Under the pieces are notes generated by a model. It was not told the origin of the DNA. It saw only the letters and a list, made by a program, of their open reading frames with translations, and did not search any database. A DNA stretch of 64,000 bases from Chloranthus sessilifolius. Taxonomy: Eukaryota > Streptophyta > Magnoliopsida > Chloranthales > Chloranthaceae. The translations under genes were made by a program, and so were the position numbers. Every line of letters starts with the position of its first letter. Position 1 is the first letter of the stretch. Location: positions 1,377,299 to 1,441,298 of the forward strand of contig CM037597.1 of assembly GCA_021018995.1 (NCBI GenBank), read 5' to 3'. This document shows, piece after piece, positions 1 to 12,827 of this stretch.

Positions 1-322
1 AATAAGAGTTGCAAAGTACAAACAACAAAATGAGATTACAATTATAAACATTTCTGTTGCGTTACATGTCCAATCCCGATTAGACGATAAATATTGAGGT
101 TTAGAAGTCTAAAACCGACCGAACCGAATGGATCTGTTTTGGGTCGGTTTATAAGCATATCAGTTCGGTTTTGATTCCAGTAAACCAGAAATTGATACAT
201 ATCAGTTTGGTTTTGGTTTAGCCTGAAAACTGACCTGACCCTATAACACCCCTAATCCAAAGCGACTCCTCATCGCTTTTAAATTTTGATCAATGTCATT
301 GGCCTTTAAAGATGAAAGGAAG
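1..322. other. Upstream intergenic repeat debris
   Basis: No gene is seen. Positions about 100-255 are rich in AACCGA/CGGTTT words and end in a CACCCCTA-like motif, which looks like the remains of a small inverted-repeat transposon. Its ends cannot be fixed. Confidence 0.3.
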
Positions 323-715
323 TAGGGCTGTCAATGGATCGGGTAGGTTTGGGTCGGGTAAAAATTTGGCTGCTCAAACCCTTTGAGGCCCGGAGCGACC
401 CAACCAGACTACAGGTCAAGCATTACGCGTTTGACTTGACTCGAATTCCTAAATCAAATACCTGATGCCTGACACGACAGTTCGGGTCAGGTCCGTCAGT
501 CGGTTGGGCTGGGTCGTCAAGTCTTTGTTTCCTCTGATTGAGCGGATCAGATTAACGGGTGGGTCAGCAGGTCGAATCAACAAGTGAGGTAGTCGGGTAT
601 GACTTGATCTGGGCATATATGACCCAATATGACCTATATCAAACTGGGGGTAATATCGTATTTGGTGGGGGCTAACCCGATACGCATCAATCAACAATAT
701 ATCGGATATTCCCAA
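323..715. mobile_element. Decayed GGGTCGGGT-rich MITE, one terminus recognisable
   Basis: The left end, TAGGGCTGTCAATGGATCGG, matches the terminal inverted repeat of the hAT-like MITE at 54522-54920. The interior has the same GGGTCGGGT/GACCCGA word bias. The right terminus is not readable, so the end given is approximate. The short open frame across it on the minus strand is a by-product of the repeat. Confidence 0.5.
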
Positions 716-949
716 TATTTGAAACCATGAAATAAACTTGTTTTTTTTTCAAATGATCTTACACCATCCGTATCATATATGTTATAAGTGATTCAACTAG
801 CGGCCATGATTGTTAGATGCCTCAGCTAAACAATATGCTCATGATCATAAGATTGAACTTCAATTTCAATTGTGATAAAAATTTGCGCAAGCGCGTATTT
901 TAGCTTGCATTGATCGAATGATTCAGATCTTTTATGCGATAATTTTAGA

Positions 950-1225
950 TTGCATGAATCAGATGGTCAAACCGATCTATTAGATTGATGAAAGATGTGT
1001 ACCACCGGTCTAAAATCTAGAGATCGATCAATCAGGGATTCCTGACCAGTTGATCGCTCAGGAATATTTTCTGATCGGCAAAATTTTTTGACAAATATGT
1101 CCGAGCAGTATGGATTTACGGTCGATCGACCAGCCAGGAATCTTCATCGACCCACCTCTAAATTTCAGTTACATGATGCACATCTTTCATCAATCCAACG
1201 CATCAGTTGGACCATCAGATCCATA
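950..1225. repeat. Inverted-repeat (hairpin) element
   Basis: An arm at about 953-1003 (GATGGTCAAACCGAT, then GATTGATGAAAGATGTG) reappears as its reverse complement at about 1174-1224 (CACATCTTTCATCAATCC, then GTTGGACCATC). The loop is about 170 bp. This is the layout of a MITE or foldback element. It shares its general style (GATGGTC, ATCCA words) with the hairpins at 22040-22210 and 35407-35557. Confidence 0.5.
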
Positions 1226-2230
1226 TAATCCAGACTAAGGTCAAATCTATCCAAATATTACCCCCTCCTCCCCCATTCGATACAAGGGTCAAATATCAGG
1301 GCATATCGGCCCCATTTCGAAGACCAATCCAATAGATTTGCCCCACACAATACTATTAACCTTGATTCAATATAGGGTCAAATATTTGGTCAAATTAGTT
1401 AAATGGGTCATATCGGGTCATTGGGCCATATCATGTCATACAGACCAATATCAAATAATTTTTAAATTATTCTAAATTATTTATTTATTTTTAAAATATT
1501 TTATTAAAAATTAATTAAAAATATTAATCAGTGATATACATGCAATTTTTGAACCGGAAAATGGGTCAACCAATTAGTGACTGAAACTGGCTCAAAATAA
1601 AAAAAGTCGATGGTCACTGAAATCAAAAAGCAATTGGTAAGATTAAAAAACCAACCCAAAATTAAAAAACAAAAAATAAAACATAAATAAAAAGTAATTG
1701 AAATATGTTTCAATAATGGACATCCACTTAAACTATTTGGATTAATCACATATATGTGTCTAAATGTACATCAATAGTGTAAAATCAAATGAATATTTCA
1801 GTGGTATATGATCATTAAACACCAATTTTTCATCTTATTCCATGTCATTGAGACATCTCACCGAGATGCGAGACGACTCGCGCATCGGCCCTATCAGATA
1901 CGTCCCGGGTTTTCGATATTTAAAATCAGGATATGGCACCTTATACTTAGGAGTGCCTTTATATCTACCGACCAAATCTTTGAGTTCACCCATGCTAAAA
2001 CCCACTGATTGCTTTGAATTGGATGATACAGATCGTTTTTCATCTCAATCTTTCACATTATGCATCTTGAGATCATGCTCTTATTATCTATCATCGATTT
2101 TTTATTTCATATGGTAAGATTGGAATAAAAAACGGTATGCATCGTAAGATTCAAATCAGTCTATGGGTTTGTGCGTGGGTGAGCTCAAAGATTTAGTGGG
2201 TGGAATTAAAGGTAGTCTATGCTTAGGTCT
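1226..2230. other. AT-rich intergenic DNA, no gene seen
   Basis: The region is low in complexity around 1450-1530 and 1660-1700. Short open frames at 1808-2117 have no recognisable family and overlap each other in different frames, so none is called. Confidence 0.5.
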
Positions 2231-2243
2231 TATGCTCTCAACC

Positions 2244-2346
2244 AGGGATCAAAATTTCGGTCTTTTTTATATGGAGATCAAAATTTCGGTCAAAATTTCA
2301 GCCAAATTATCGATTTTCAATTTCAGTTTCGATCATCCTTTTGTTT
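2244..2346. repeat. Fragment of the ATTTCGGTC MITE-like family
   Basis: It contains GGGATCAAAATTTCGGTC twice in 50 bp, followed by further TTTC-rich words. Related copies lie at 22687-22806, 46437-46622 and 47646-47822. This copy is partial. Confidence 0.4.
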
Positions 2347-2559
2347 TTGGAGAAAAAAACTAAGATCTTTCCATATACTCCCCAGGTATATGATAGTAAA
2401 CCCAAGCTTTCTTCGTCTAACTTGCGCCATAGACGACCTTTGGAGAATCCAGTCAAACCTTTGCGCCACCTCTTTATGGGAAGACTTTTCACTAATCCAA
2501 ACAAGAGCTTGTGCGGAGTAGTTCCCTGGTACACGTTAGCAAAGTCGTTCTCGATCTTG

Positions 2560-3515
2560 CACCGTGCGCATAGAACCAGCCACGCTGTCCTCCCATAAAA
2601 CCACCACTCCTTGTGAGACCGTTTCTCCGCAACTGTTGAGAGAGAGAGAGAGAAGCTTCAGATTTTTGAGAGAGAGAGAAAGAGTTGCTTCATATTATTT
2701 TCATCTTTATTCTTTCCAAAATCAAAATTTAAAACCTTCAAACGCGAAATCGTTTAGAAAACTTTCGTCTGATCGATCTCGAATTCTCGATGCGACGAGA
2801 TTCGTTGCAACTTACGTAAATCGTTCCGAATCTATTGAAGCTTACAATTTTTTGGATTATTTATCGGTCCATTCGTTCTAGAAACGATAGATTCATATTG
2901 AATTTGAAGCCTTCGACGAAATCCAGTTCGGTGATCTAACTCTTCAGGCGATCGGTAGTTATTTATTTCAAATTTCTAGGTTTTTGATTTCATTTTTTAT
3001 ATTCTAGATTATTTTTATGTTTTGGATTTCTAGTGTTATTGGATTATTTTGGTTCGTGAATTCGTGAAGCCGTTTAATTATGGGAAATTAATCTGCGCAG
3101 ACATCGAACTGAGATTTGGGAGACTTTGTGGAAACCTTCGGTTTTGTGGATATGCGATTTGATTATGTTTAGGTTAATTTGTTTTATGCGTGGTTATTAG
3201 TCCGATTTGATTCTCTGTTCTCTGTGATATATATGAGTCGACTGTGAAGTTGAACTAGATCTTTCTTGAGTTGATTGATCTTAAAGTTATAAAGTTTGAT
3301 CCGAAGTGATTCTTGTTAATTGTTGATGGAAGTAAATTAGATCACAAGGTGGAATTCTATTTCATTGTGCTCCCGAAATTGGTTTGATTTTCTGTATTTG
3401 ATGATCAGAGTTACTCAAACGGAGTTACTCGTGATCGCGGATAAATAAGAGCGAAGGTGTTTGATTATTTTTATTTTAACAAAGTAATAGAAATTTGAAG
3501 TCTATAGGGCTCAGA
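2560..3515 (+). promoter_or_regulatory. Probable promoter, 5' leader and leader intron of gene 1
   Basis: A TATA-like CATAAAA lies near 2594. About 40 bp later come GA-rich tracts (2639-2655 and 2668-2684), typical of plant 5' leaders. A good splice donor, ATCG/GTAGTT, is at 2954/2955, followed by T-rich intron-like DNA. Possible acceptors precede the ATG at 3484, 3490 and 3514 (GGGCTCAG/A directly before ATG at 3516). A leader intron of about 0.5 kb is therefore likely, but its exact acceptor and the transcription start are inferred. Confidence 0.45.
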
Positions 3516-4043
3516 ATGAAGCATAATACGAGGAATAGGGGAGACATAGAAGAGGTGGAGAAATCTATGGGCACTTTAAGCAAAGAATGGTCCTTTGGGT
3601 TAATAAAAGTTGTTTACTTCTTAGTTACTTTTGTAGCTGGTGTGGTTCTAGGCTTGACAGCTAGCGCACATGTTACTCGATACTTTGTCTCGTCTACAGA
3701 GCTCTTCTTCCCCTCTAATTCTTATACGCCACTCCGCGAGAAGGAAGACTGTTTAAGCTTAAGTAGCTTTATCCACCCGAGACAGTTAAAACATGGTATG
3801 ACTGACGATGAACTTTTCTGGAGGGCTTCGATGGTGCCGACCAAAAAAGAGTATCCGTACAAGAGGGTACCCAAAGTGGCATTCATGTTTTTGACACGGG
3901 GACCGTTGCCTCTTTCGCCATTGTGGGATAGGTTTTTCCAAGGCCATGAAGATCTCTATTCAGTTTATGTGCATGCACTTCCGGGGTACAGGCTTAATGT
4001 GTCTGAGACCTCTGCTTTCTATGGCCGACAGATTCCTAGTCAG
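3516..4043 (+). CDS. Core-2/I-branching (DUF266, GT14-like) glycosyltransferase, coding exon 1
   Basis: This exon encodes residues 1-176 of a 389-residue type II membrane protein. ATG 3516 is chosen as the first in-frame ATG; the frame upstream lacks another ATG, and a later ATG at 3567 is the alternative. Residues about 29-50 (GLIKVVYFLVTF...) form a single hydrophobic anchor after a short charged N-terminus. The lumenal part follows, with KHGMTDDELFWRAS, YPYKRVPKVAFMFLTRGPLP and YSVYVHALPGY, which are hallmarks of plant Branch-domain proteins. The exon ends in RQIPSQ at a strong donor, CAG/GTATCA (4043/4044). Such proteins are predicted Golgi or secretory glycosyltransferases with mostly unknown acceptors. 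The link to exon 2 rests on family order and phase. Confidence 0.9.
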
Positions 4044-6677
4044 GTATCATCGTAATTCTCTAGTTTGTTTCTGAATTTTTTATATTGGACCGTGTTTTAT
4101 TGAAGAACATTTTGGAAAAAAGAAATGTCTTGGTTTTATACTCTAGATTATGTGCTTAGAATAGTCACTGGAAACCAAGTTCATTTCTTAACTGCCTGCA
4201 TTTTGCGTTTCATGTTTCCTGCTATTGGGTGATTACTATTCTTGATATTTGTAAAATGACATGTTTGTTGCTGCTGTTTCCTGCAACAAGTTCTCAATCT
4301 GGAAACTATGTTTTGGATTAGGTCATATTCTAATTAGGACTGCAGAGGGCACTGGGACAAAATTATGTACTTAATTCTTCCTTTAATGAGGTGACAAAGA
4401 CATGATAATTCCTTTAGGGCAAAAAATATAGGTAACAACAACGATCACGTGTACAAGGTAAACAAAAGATGAACGGAGCCTCGGGGATGATCACTTGTAT
4501 ATTCTTGGGCCCTCAAAATTAACATATGTAATTAGTAGTCTTACTCTAAGCGTAGATCTTAAGATGTAGCTTCTAAAGCTTTTACACATTAAAAATGTTT
4601 CCTTTTATAACCTCCATGTGTCCCCAAGAAAACTAGAAATATTTTTTTTTCAAAGAAAAACCTAGTGCAAACAGGAAAAAATCCCTATGTAGAATTATAG
4701 ATAATCATTACACTCATTTTTTTTATGCAATTACATACCCTTCATTACTGGATTGTTTAGTCCAATGTTTTCTTAGCACTTTCAGCATGGATATTTGAGT
4801 TATTGTGCTAAAGATAATTGTTTTTTAATAAATGAAATAGGAAATGAGCTAATTACCAAAAATAATTGATCAGAGCCTGAGGCTCCTATGTTATGGGAGC
4901 GTGTCTCACACAAACAATGGAAAACAATAGTTTCCATGTTTAGTGAGAAAGTTAGCTCTTTACTTTGCCACGACCTGTAACCTTTATGAGAAATAGGTCA
5001 ACAATCAGTTTAAGAGGGACTGAGATTTGAAACTTGATAATCTTTATCAAAGGGATGACACTAAGAGAATCCCACTCATTTACAGTAGTCAGAACATTCA
5101 TTGCTTTAATAGACTTTCTTGTGGCATTACCTGGCTCTGGGCATGGTATGTTGCTCACTTATCTAAGTTGTAACTTGTAACCTAATCTGACTCGAGTAGG
5201 CAACCATTTTAAAGACACCATCCTAGTTCCTGGGAGACCAGTACATTTGCTTTCACGTTTTTGTGAGGGATCTTTTGGAGGTTTGTTATCAGCCTGCTGA
5301 TGCCGATATCATGATATGGAGGCTATTAAACATGCTCAATTATTTTATAGTTTGGACAATAAATTATGGAACTTTTACCCCGCTCTTACTACCACCTTTT
5401 AGATACCTGAATTGTCAAGTAATTATTGTAGCCAGTGGATGCCTGTGAAGACTAGACTTGTGCTTGGTTGGCTAAGGAACCATACGCTAAAATTTAATTC
5501 AATTGCAATTTGATTAGGACTAGGGCATGATTCGTATGAATAGTTATAGGACTTGGATCTTTGCGGGGGTGCTTGCTGCTTGGATTGAGTGTCCATTTAG
5601 GTGGGGTGAAAGGTTATCTGGAATTTGATTTTGCAGTTGTTATGTGGATGATATGGCCGGAAGGAAATGGGAAAGTGTTTTGGAATGCTGCAATCGTAGC
5701 TAAGGTGATGGGTTACAACGACTTCTTGGTTTATTAGGGTCTGTAACGAGTCGGTTCTCTCATGCTGGGACTCCTCCTAGGCTGATGGGATTAGGGGGAT
5801 GGAACCTCATTGCTATCGGGCATCACTGTAGCCTGTGTATGTTGTTTTTTTATTCTTCTTCTTGGTAGCCCAAGGTGCGAAGCAGCTCGCTTCAACCTCT
5901 TTCTTTTTTTCTTTTCTTAACTATTTAACGCACTTTGATTACCACTCAAAGAAAGAATATTGATATGTCCGGAGTAAGAGAATCTGGGTCTCTATATACT
6001 ATGCTTCCTTTGATGGGTTTATGTGGATTTAGATAGGCCAATACAAATATGCAACAAGTACTGTAATGCAAGGTTTTTTCAGTATAATGGTACTTATCCA
6101 TGCACAAAAAAATCTGGATAACTATTTCCTTGCAATCACATTAATGTGAACTGTCTTTTTCAACTTCACAACATGTAACATAAAACATGAACTATGAAAA
6201 TCTTTTCAAGTCCCTCCCTCCCCACTTTTTGAAAGATGATCTTGAAGCAATTGAATGGTACTTGGTAGTAGCATCACTCGATATAGCTGGACCCTCTGCA
6301 AGTCATAAACAGTTACAAGACTCTGATAATATTGTTTGGAATTATTGAAACTGTGGCAATGCACAGTTGAATCAACATTTAAGAGCGTACAGACTTGCTC
6401 TCAATGCGGGATCTGGTACACATCATCTAGAAGAATTCATGCACAAAACCTTCTCAAAATTTCCTTTCCTTGTGGAAAATTTTACAGATCTAGGTTACTA
6501 GATAATCAGCTCATGAAGTGGCTTATTGAAGGAATCAAGCTATTAATGTGAGCTAGCCTGAAGAACACTGCTCATTTATTATTAAATTTTTTGTTCCAAC
6601 TTCTACTTTAAAGGAATGAGTGTATGCTGTGTTAACATAAGGAACCATGATAATGAACATATCATGTGTTTGTAGGC

Positions 6678-6721
6678 ATGAGAGAGAGAGAGAGAGAAGG
6701 GGCCGGGGGGGGGGGGGGGGG
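6678..6721. repeat. (GA)n plus poly-G tract
   Basis: An AG dinucleotide run (about 6680-6698) is followed by GGGGCC and a 17-base G run to 6721. Long G runs are error-prone in sequencing, so the length is uncertain. Confidence 0.85.
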
Positions 6722-6836
6722 CAAGGAGGGAGGGAGATATTTTGACAGCGATGAGCTTACAATGATTCTCTAGAAAGGCAAAAACAACATACATGCAATG
6801 CCAATCCGAGGAATAACATCCATGTTGCAAGCTCCC

Positions 6837-7665
6837 TGATGTGGGAAAAAATCGCACGCTAACCCTAAAATAGCGTAAATCCCGCAAGATAGGGGTTAGG
6901 GTTCTCGCTCTTCAATTAAAACAAAAAATAAAAGAGAAAATAGGGATAGAAGAAGATCCAAGGAATCGCTCCAAGGAAGAAAGTTGGGCTCACACCAAAC
7001 CGCAAGCGGGAGAGGAATCACTCTTCTATCGAAAACTCATCTCAAGTTCTCTAGAATTCGCACAAAGCAAAACTCAAAATTTTCATTCATCATCAATAAT
7101 AATTCTTATAAGAGATTACAATGTATATTTATAAAGAAAAAAAAAACCCTAGGAATATTACTTAAAATAAAACTCTTAATCAATCATTAAAACTTTCTAA
7201 TCTAACGGTCACAATTACTTTCACCATCAATCTCGTTTTTTTATTACGCGACCACTTTTGAAGGGTCAAACGATGTCCGATTGACGTGAAATTAGTCTTG
7301 TTTAAAACTTATCAAAGTAGCTTTCCAACAAGACAAGAATCGCACAATTCCGACACATATTGATAGACTTATGACAACTTTTCTGATGGTTGCACAGAAA
7401 GTGACGGGATTAATAGTCACATATCACATATATGTGTCTGACCCCTAAATAATTCAAATAAGGAAACTAGTCCTAAAACAAGTCACTTATTAAAAGAATC
7501 CTGATAAGAAAGAAAACTAATCCTAGATAAAATATTGACTAAATTAATGTACACACGGGTCTTTAATGGGTCTTTTTAAAAACTCATTCGTGGGCCCACT
7601 TTCTCTTTTGACGTCTCCTCTTTATCCGACCATGATTCAAACAAGCGAATCTAAAGTTCGCATCA
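6837..7665 (-). repeat. LTR of fossil A (left copy, 3' LTR in element orientation)
   Basis: Paired with 8730-9558. The termini form a short inverted repeat, TGATGCG…CGCATCA, longer than the usual TG…CA. Confidence 0.85.
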
Positions 7666-8729
7666 ATCCCCTCTACTTTGAAAAAGTTCGACCTCGAACT
7701 TTGGTTGGCATGGATTTTCACGGTCATGATCACAGACAATATATAGGGAACCTCGTTCGGAAGCGGCTTGAACAAGTAAACAGGATTCCACTCAGGCTCG
7801 ATTTGTTTGATCTTCGACTCACTAACGAGAATGGACGTCAACATGCAACCAACACGATCTTGGGACCTGTGGGTCATGGGTGCGATAGTCTTTATTCCAA
7901 ACAAATGTGCTTCAATAATCTCGAGCTCGAGAGGACTGATTGTGGCAACTTGCTCTTCAACAGTCTCGGACTCTTCAACAGTGTCGGGATTAGCATAGAT
8001 ATTTGATCGTAAGAGGTTCTCATCAATCAGTACCGACTATTCGACCAATTTTGGGGCTATCAAGGGTTCAAGTAAAAGATCGATAACAATTTTAGGTGAG
8101 ATGAGGTCGACTAGGGTAACGACAGTGACGGGCTTGATTTTTTGAACGGGCTTTGGGTTGTAAGTTGTTACGGGAGATGCAATTAGCATAGATTTTACAC
8201 CATTAATAGATTCCGTAACGGGTGTAGGTTTCACAACGGTTATAGGATGAGAAATTGTTATGGGATTACAACGGACGATTGGTGATGGGGTTGGGTTAAC
8301 GGACATAGGTTCTGAAAGCTTAAATCTCAAAGCTTCATGTCTCACCGATATGATTTCCTCTTGTAGTTTGAGGAGAGAATCCTCAGGAAATTCTTGAACA
8401 AGATTCTTGTTTAATGCCTCCACTATCTGACGTGTATTTGTTAACTCACGTTTAATCTCAAGAGTAAATGTTCGATCATATAAAGTTGACCAATTTCGAG
8501 GTGTTGAATTCAAATATCTCAGACTCTGCGATCTAGTTTTCACTGCCTCCCATGCTTGTCTAATCTTACCAATTGTCTAATACAAATCAAGGAGCTTTCG
8601 CCGATCCACGAAGGATCCCATTCTAGCCATCATGAATCCATTCAACTTGTGCAAGGCTTTGATAAACTGTTCTTTACTCATGATGGACTTCACGTGCCGA
8701 GTGTTGAACTTGGGCTCTGATACCAATTT

Positions 8730-9558
8730 GATGCGGGAAAAAATCGCACGCTAACCCTAAAATAGCATAAATATCACAAGATAGGGGTTAGGATTCTCGC
8801 TCTTCAATTAAAACAAAAAATAAAAGAGAAAATAGGGATAGAAGAAGATCCAAGGAATCGCTCCAAGGAAGAAAGTTGGGCTCACACCAAACCGCAAGCG
8901 GGAGAGGAATCACTCTTCTATCGAAAACTCATCTCAAGTTCTCTAGAATTCGCACAAAGCAAAACTTAAAATTTTCATTCATCATCAATAATAATTCTCA
9001 TAAGAGATTATAATGTATATTTATAAAGAAAAAAAAAACCCTAGGAATATTACTTAAAATAAAACTCTTAATCAATCATTAAAACTTTCTAATCTAACAG
9101 TCACAATTACTTTCACCATCAATCTCGTTTTTTTATTACGCGATCACTTTTGAAGGGTCAAACGATGTCCGATTGACGTAAAATTAGTCTTGTTTAAAAC
9201 TTATCAAAGTAGCTTTCCAACAAGACAAGAATCACACAATTCCGACACATATTGATAGACTTATGACAACTTTTCTGATGATTGCGCAGAAAGTGACGGG
9301 ATTAATAATCACATATCACATATATGTGTCTGACCCCTAAATAATTCAAATAAGGAAACTAGTCCTAAAACAAGTCACTTATCAAAAGAATCCTGATAAG
9401 AAAGAAAACTAAACCTAGATAAAATATTGACTAAATTGATGTGCACACGGGTCTTTAATGGGTCTTTTTTTAAAACCCATTCGTGAGTCCATTTTCTCTT
9501 TTGACGTCTCCTCTTTATCCGACCATGATTCAAACAAGCGGATCTAAAGTTCGCATCA
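8730..9558 (-). repeat. LTR of fossil A (right copy, 5' LTR in element orientation)
   Basis: Same length as the left copy, and bordered on the inside by the tRNA-Met primer-binding site at 8714-8729. Confidence 0.85.
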
Positions 9559-9606
9559 CTCTCTAATCAAGAATGGATGGTGTATATGACTCCAACTTTG
9601 CTAAAA

Positions 9607-10980
9607 TGATGCAAATGAGATTTCTAGCGGACAAGAGTTCCTCTATATGAATTTTATGGAGGAAGTACACCATATCTCTTACCAGGGTTTCTAAGAGAAA
9701 AACATCCAAAATAATAAGTTTCTTAGTTCTCAAATTCAACAAAAGTTCAACAACAAATCACATAGTATGTATTTATAAAGACTGACTAAACCGTGATCCT
9801 AATAGATTTAGGAAGCTAACTAAACATAGGAAAATTACTAAACTATATTTAATTCCATCACTAACTGTGAATTGAAAAAATGTATGCTATTATGATTGGA
9901 TTTTACGAAAGTACTGTCACAAAAATGTAGCTTGGATTGATTATATCTACGGACATATATAAATGGAAAAAATGATACTTGGTTAGTTAGGATCTTTGGA
10001 AGATGGAGTGTATATACTTGCATTAGTTTCCTCCGGTTGGAAGCAAAACTCAGGTTTCGCAAATTTTGACCGAGCCATCCATCAGTATTGACCTTTGTCC
10101 CTATTGACGCAGACGAAACTATGAGTTTGGTGGTGATCGGTTCTTAATATTGATGCAAGAAGAGACCTATGTATTCTAAATCTTCCAGCTTCATGGGTTT
10201 TAGGGAGGAAAACTCCAAAGCTTCTGCAAGGTTTTCTTATAGGAAAACCCCAAAACTCTTGCATTAGACCAATTCTTATCAATGGGGAATGTGAAATGAT
10301 TGTTCAGATTTCCTCTGATCAATGATAAATGTTGCTACGATGGGCCCCGATTTACTTTGATAGGTGATGAGTGGCACACTGATGGGCCGGATCTACTTGT
10401 ATTTGCGAAGAACGAAACCACAGTAGGTCAAATCTACTTTAATCAACTATGAAGGGCATAACAACAAATCACATATCCTTTGATCGAAAACAAATGGGGC
10501 AATGTAGGATGAAACCTGCTCTAATACCAAGCTGATGTAGTGATATTTCTAGCCGTCTAGATCTCTTCTGTAAGGGTCTTCATGGAGGAAACACCCCAAA
10601 CATCTTGTTAGGGTTTCTCAGAGAAAAACATCAAAAATAGTAAATATGTTAGTTCTCACACTCAGCTAAAGTTTCATTAAAAATTGCATAAAATGTATAT
10701 AGAAAGGCCACCTAAGCCCTAATCTTAATATGCTTACAAAAGGGACTATAACTAGGAAATTTCCCTTGAAAGTATGTAAATAACCAAACTATCTCTAATA
10801 TCGTCACTGAAAACAAGTCCTAAAAATTATGCTATAACGACTAAATTTTAAGAAAATACCATTACAAAAACGTAATGATTTTCATTATCCACATACATTT
10901 ATCAATGGAGAAATGGACTAGACAAAGTTATGGCCTCTAGAAGGTGGTGTACTCATGGTTCATTAGAAAATATTCATTAT
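9607..10980 (-). mobile_element. Small, old LTR-type fossil B (TRIM-like)
   Basis: Two diverged direct repeats begin at 9607 (TGATGCAAATGAGATTTCTAG) and 10543 (TGATGTAGTGATATTTCTAG). They share the later words AGGGTTTCT(A/C)AGAGAAAAACATC, TATATAGAAAGGC or TATTTATAAAGACT, and GGA-rich 3' ends. CCTGCTCTAATACCAAGC (10525-10542) before the right repeat is the reverse complement of a tRNA-Met primer site, giving minus orientation. The interior of about 0.46 kb is too short for gag or pol. The ends are approximate and the repeats are much more diverged than those of fossils A and C, so it is older. Confidence 0.55.
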
Positions 10981-11329
10981 ATAGTTTTCCTTACAATAGG
11001 TATATATAAATGAGAGGATTGTGGTTATTTAAGTCAGAGATTTCCTTAAACAAATTCAATTTCCCAAGCATATGGGTGTCTTTTCGTTCCCATTTGAAAT
11101 GTTTGAATTCCCCTTCATATCTATTTTTTAATAGAAAAAGAATTATAAAGTTGTTCTCTTGCCAGCAAAAACATGACTTCATTTATGTTGAATCACACCA
11201 GATAGCCTAAAAATACTTTTCTCTTCCACCCTTCATGATCTCCTATTAGCCATCCCACTTATTTCTCTAGGTTTCGAATTTTCCAATACTTTCACAATTT
11301 ATGGGTGCCTTGATGTGGTGTACATCTCA

Positions 11330-11655
11330 AATAGGATTAATGCAGGTTGGATGAAATAGAGACAAGCAAGCGGAGTATTTTAGAGTGGCACCTATAAAGT
11401 AAAAAACATTACGGAATGTTGCTTGAGGTGGTTTAAACATATCCACTAGAGGGTAGAAGCAAATCTTATATGAAAAATTGAGACACTATAAGCGCAAGGA
11501 AGTAGGAGAAGAGGAAGAGCGGTGAAGGCCTGAAGGGAAGCAATGAGAAGTGATATGAAGCATTACAGAGTTACAAAGTGCTTAGTACTGATAAACAATG
11601 AGTGGACAAATAGGTATCAGAAATTTGACCTCAAAAAGATGAGATAAGGGTATGA
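11330..11655 (+). mobile_element. 3' fragment of an RTE-type LINE
   Basis: The words GAGACAAGCAAGCGGAGTAT, GAGTGGCACCTATAAAG, GAATGTTGCTTGAGGTGG and the terminal GATGATGATG closely match 62875-63360, the 3' end of the RTE LINE in this window. Part of the middle is missing relative to that copy. It ends in a short ATG-type simple repeat, as plant RTE elements do. Confidence 0.7.
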
Positions 11656-11719
11656 TGATGATGCCACTTTATGTAGTTCTCGCCACTTTCTCCTCACATC
11701 ATCTGTTTTAGACACTTTA

Positions 11720-12112
11720 AAATATTTGCATCTAATGCCGCCCCTACAATTCGCTCTTGTATTAGCTCAAGATTCACCATTAAATTACCTACAAGATCGT
11801 GGAATCTACATTGTTAATAGTTGCATACCGAGGATTTTGAGCACTTGTTTATTCCTATCTTTTGGATGGGCAAGAATCAAACTTTTTTTCTTGTATCATT
11901 TGGAGTTTCTTGGGTTTTCCGTTGTCTATGGCCTCATTTCAAGAGCTTGTGAAATATACCAATTTCCTTCTATGATCGGTTTCTTTGGCAGACCTGGGTA
12001 TTGGCCTCAATTTTATTAGTTGGGGCGAGGAATAACAACATCTTCCATGATGATAGACTAATTTTTAAGGGATAATTAGCCACATAATCAATTGGGAAGC
12101 ATTCTTAAAAGC
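11720..12112 (+). mobile_element. L1-type LINE tail fragment (zf-RVT end)
   Basis: The + strand translation near 11990-12060 gives an L1 C-terminal pattern (…ARNNNIFHDDRLIFKG…), as in the region after the zf-RVT domain. No RT core is present. The ends are approximate. Confidence 0.45.
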
Positions 12113-12215
12113 ATGGTTTTAAAAACGAAAACTCGACTCGACTCGGAAGTCATCTGAGTAGAGTCAACTCAGAAACTCGGTCCAACTCGACTCGCTCCGA
12201 CTCAGGTTATTTCAT
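12113..12215. repeat. ACTCGACTCGG-rich repeat fragment
   Basis: GGTTTTAAAAACGAAAACTCGACTCG followed by several CGACTC words resembles one arm of a MITE-like element. The other arm was not found. Confidence 0.3.
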
Positions 12216-12756
12216 AAATATTTAAATATATATATATATTTAAAAATAAAAAAGTAGAAATAAATTTAAATATTTAATAGATTCTTATTCATCTAAATAT
12301 CTATCGATCTAAGAATTAGAAATTCATCAAACATCATATATCTGTACACTCTAATATTAAGAGCCAGAAATTAGAGTGCACATAAATCAATAGCGCTTTC
12401 AAGGAAGCATATTGAAGAAAAAAAAAAGTGTACTGAATACATATTTAAACAGTTAATAATTGAGTGCACACAATGTAAATTTAAAATGAATATACCACTG
12501 ATCTGTACACCTTAACATTCTATGTACATAGTGTGTAGAAAGAATGTGGTGTAAATTTAACATGAACAAATTGGACACTGAAAACCTTATGGAGAAATAA
12601 GATATACCCACATTTTAATATAAATAGATTGGACACTGTATTTAAAAAGAATTTAACATGAATAGAGTGTACATTGTAAATTTAACATGAGTTCCTAGTA
12701 CCAACTCATGTTCAGCCAGAATCAAGGCCTAAAATTCAGCAATAGGTAGAATCTGT

Positions 12757-12827
12757 AGCTAGTGGAGGGAAACAAGATTTAAAAAAAAAATCTGTAGCTA
12801 GTGGAGGGAAACAAGATTTTTAAAAAA
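12757..12827. repeat. Short tandem duplication of about 40 bp
   Basis: ATCTGTAGCTAGTGGAGGGAAACAAGATTT occurs twice in a row, separated by an A-rich tract. Otherwise 12216-12983 is AT-rich with no gene seen. Confidence 0.7.

Larger units (their letters stand above)
6837..9558 (-). mobile_element. Non-autonomous LTR retroelement fossil A (LTR-internal-LTR)
   Basis: Two direct repeats of about 829 bp, 6837-7665 and 8730-9558, start TGATG(T/C)GGGAAAAAATCG and end GTTCGCATCA. They bound a 1.06-kb interior. Just inside the right repeat, GCTCTGATACCAATTT (8714-8729) is the reverse complement of a tRNA-Met primer-binding site, so the element lies on the minus strand, antisense to the host gene. Flanks CTCCC and CTCTC may be a decayed 5-bp target duplication. 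The LTRs look about 97% identical by eye, so the insertion is fairly recent. No pol or recognisable gag is seen. The interior holds a minus-strand open stretch (8037-8543) rich in proline, threonine and valine, of unknown nature. It depended on a partner element for movement. Confidence 0.85.
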
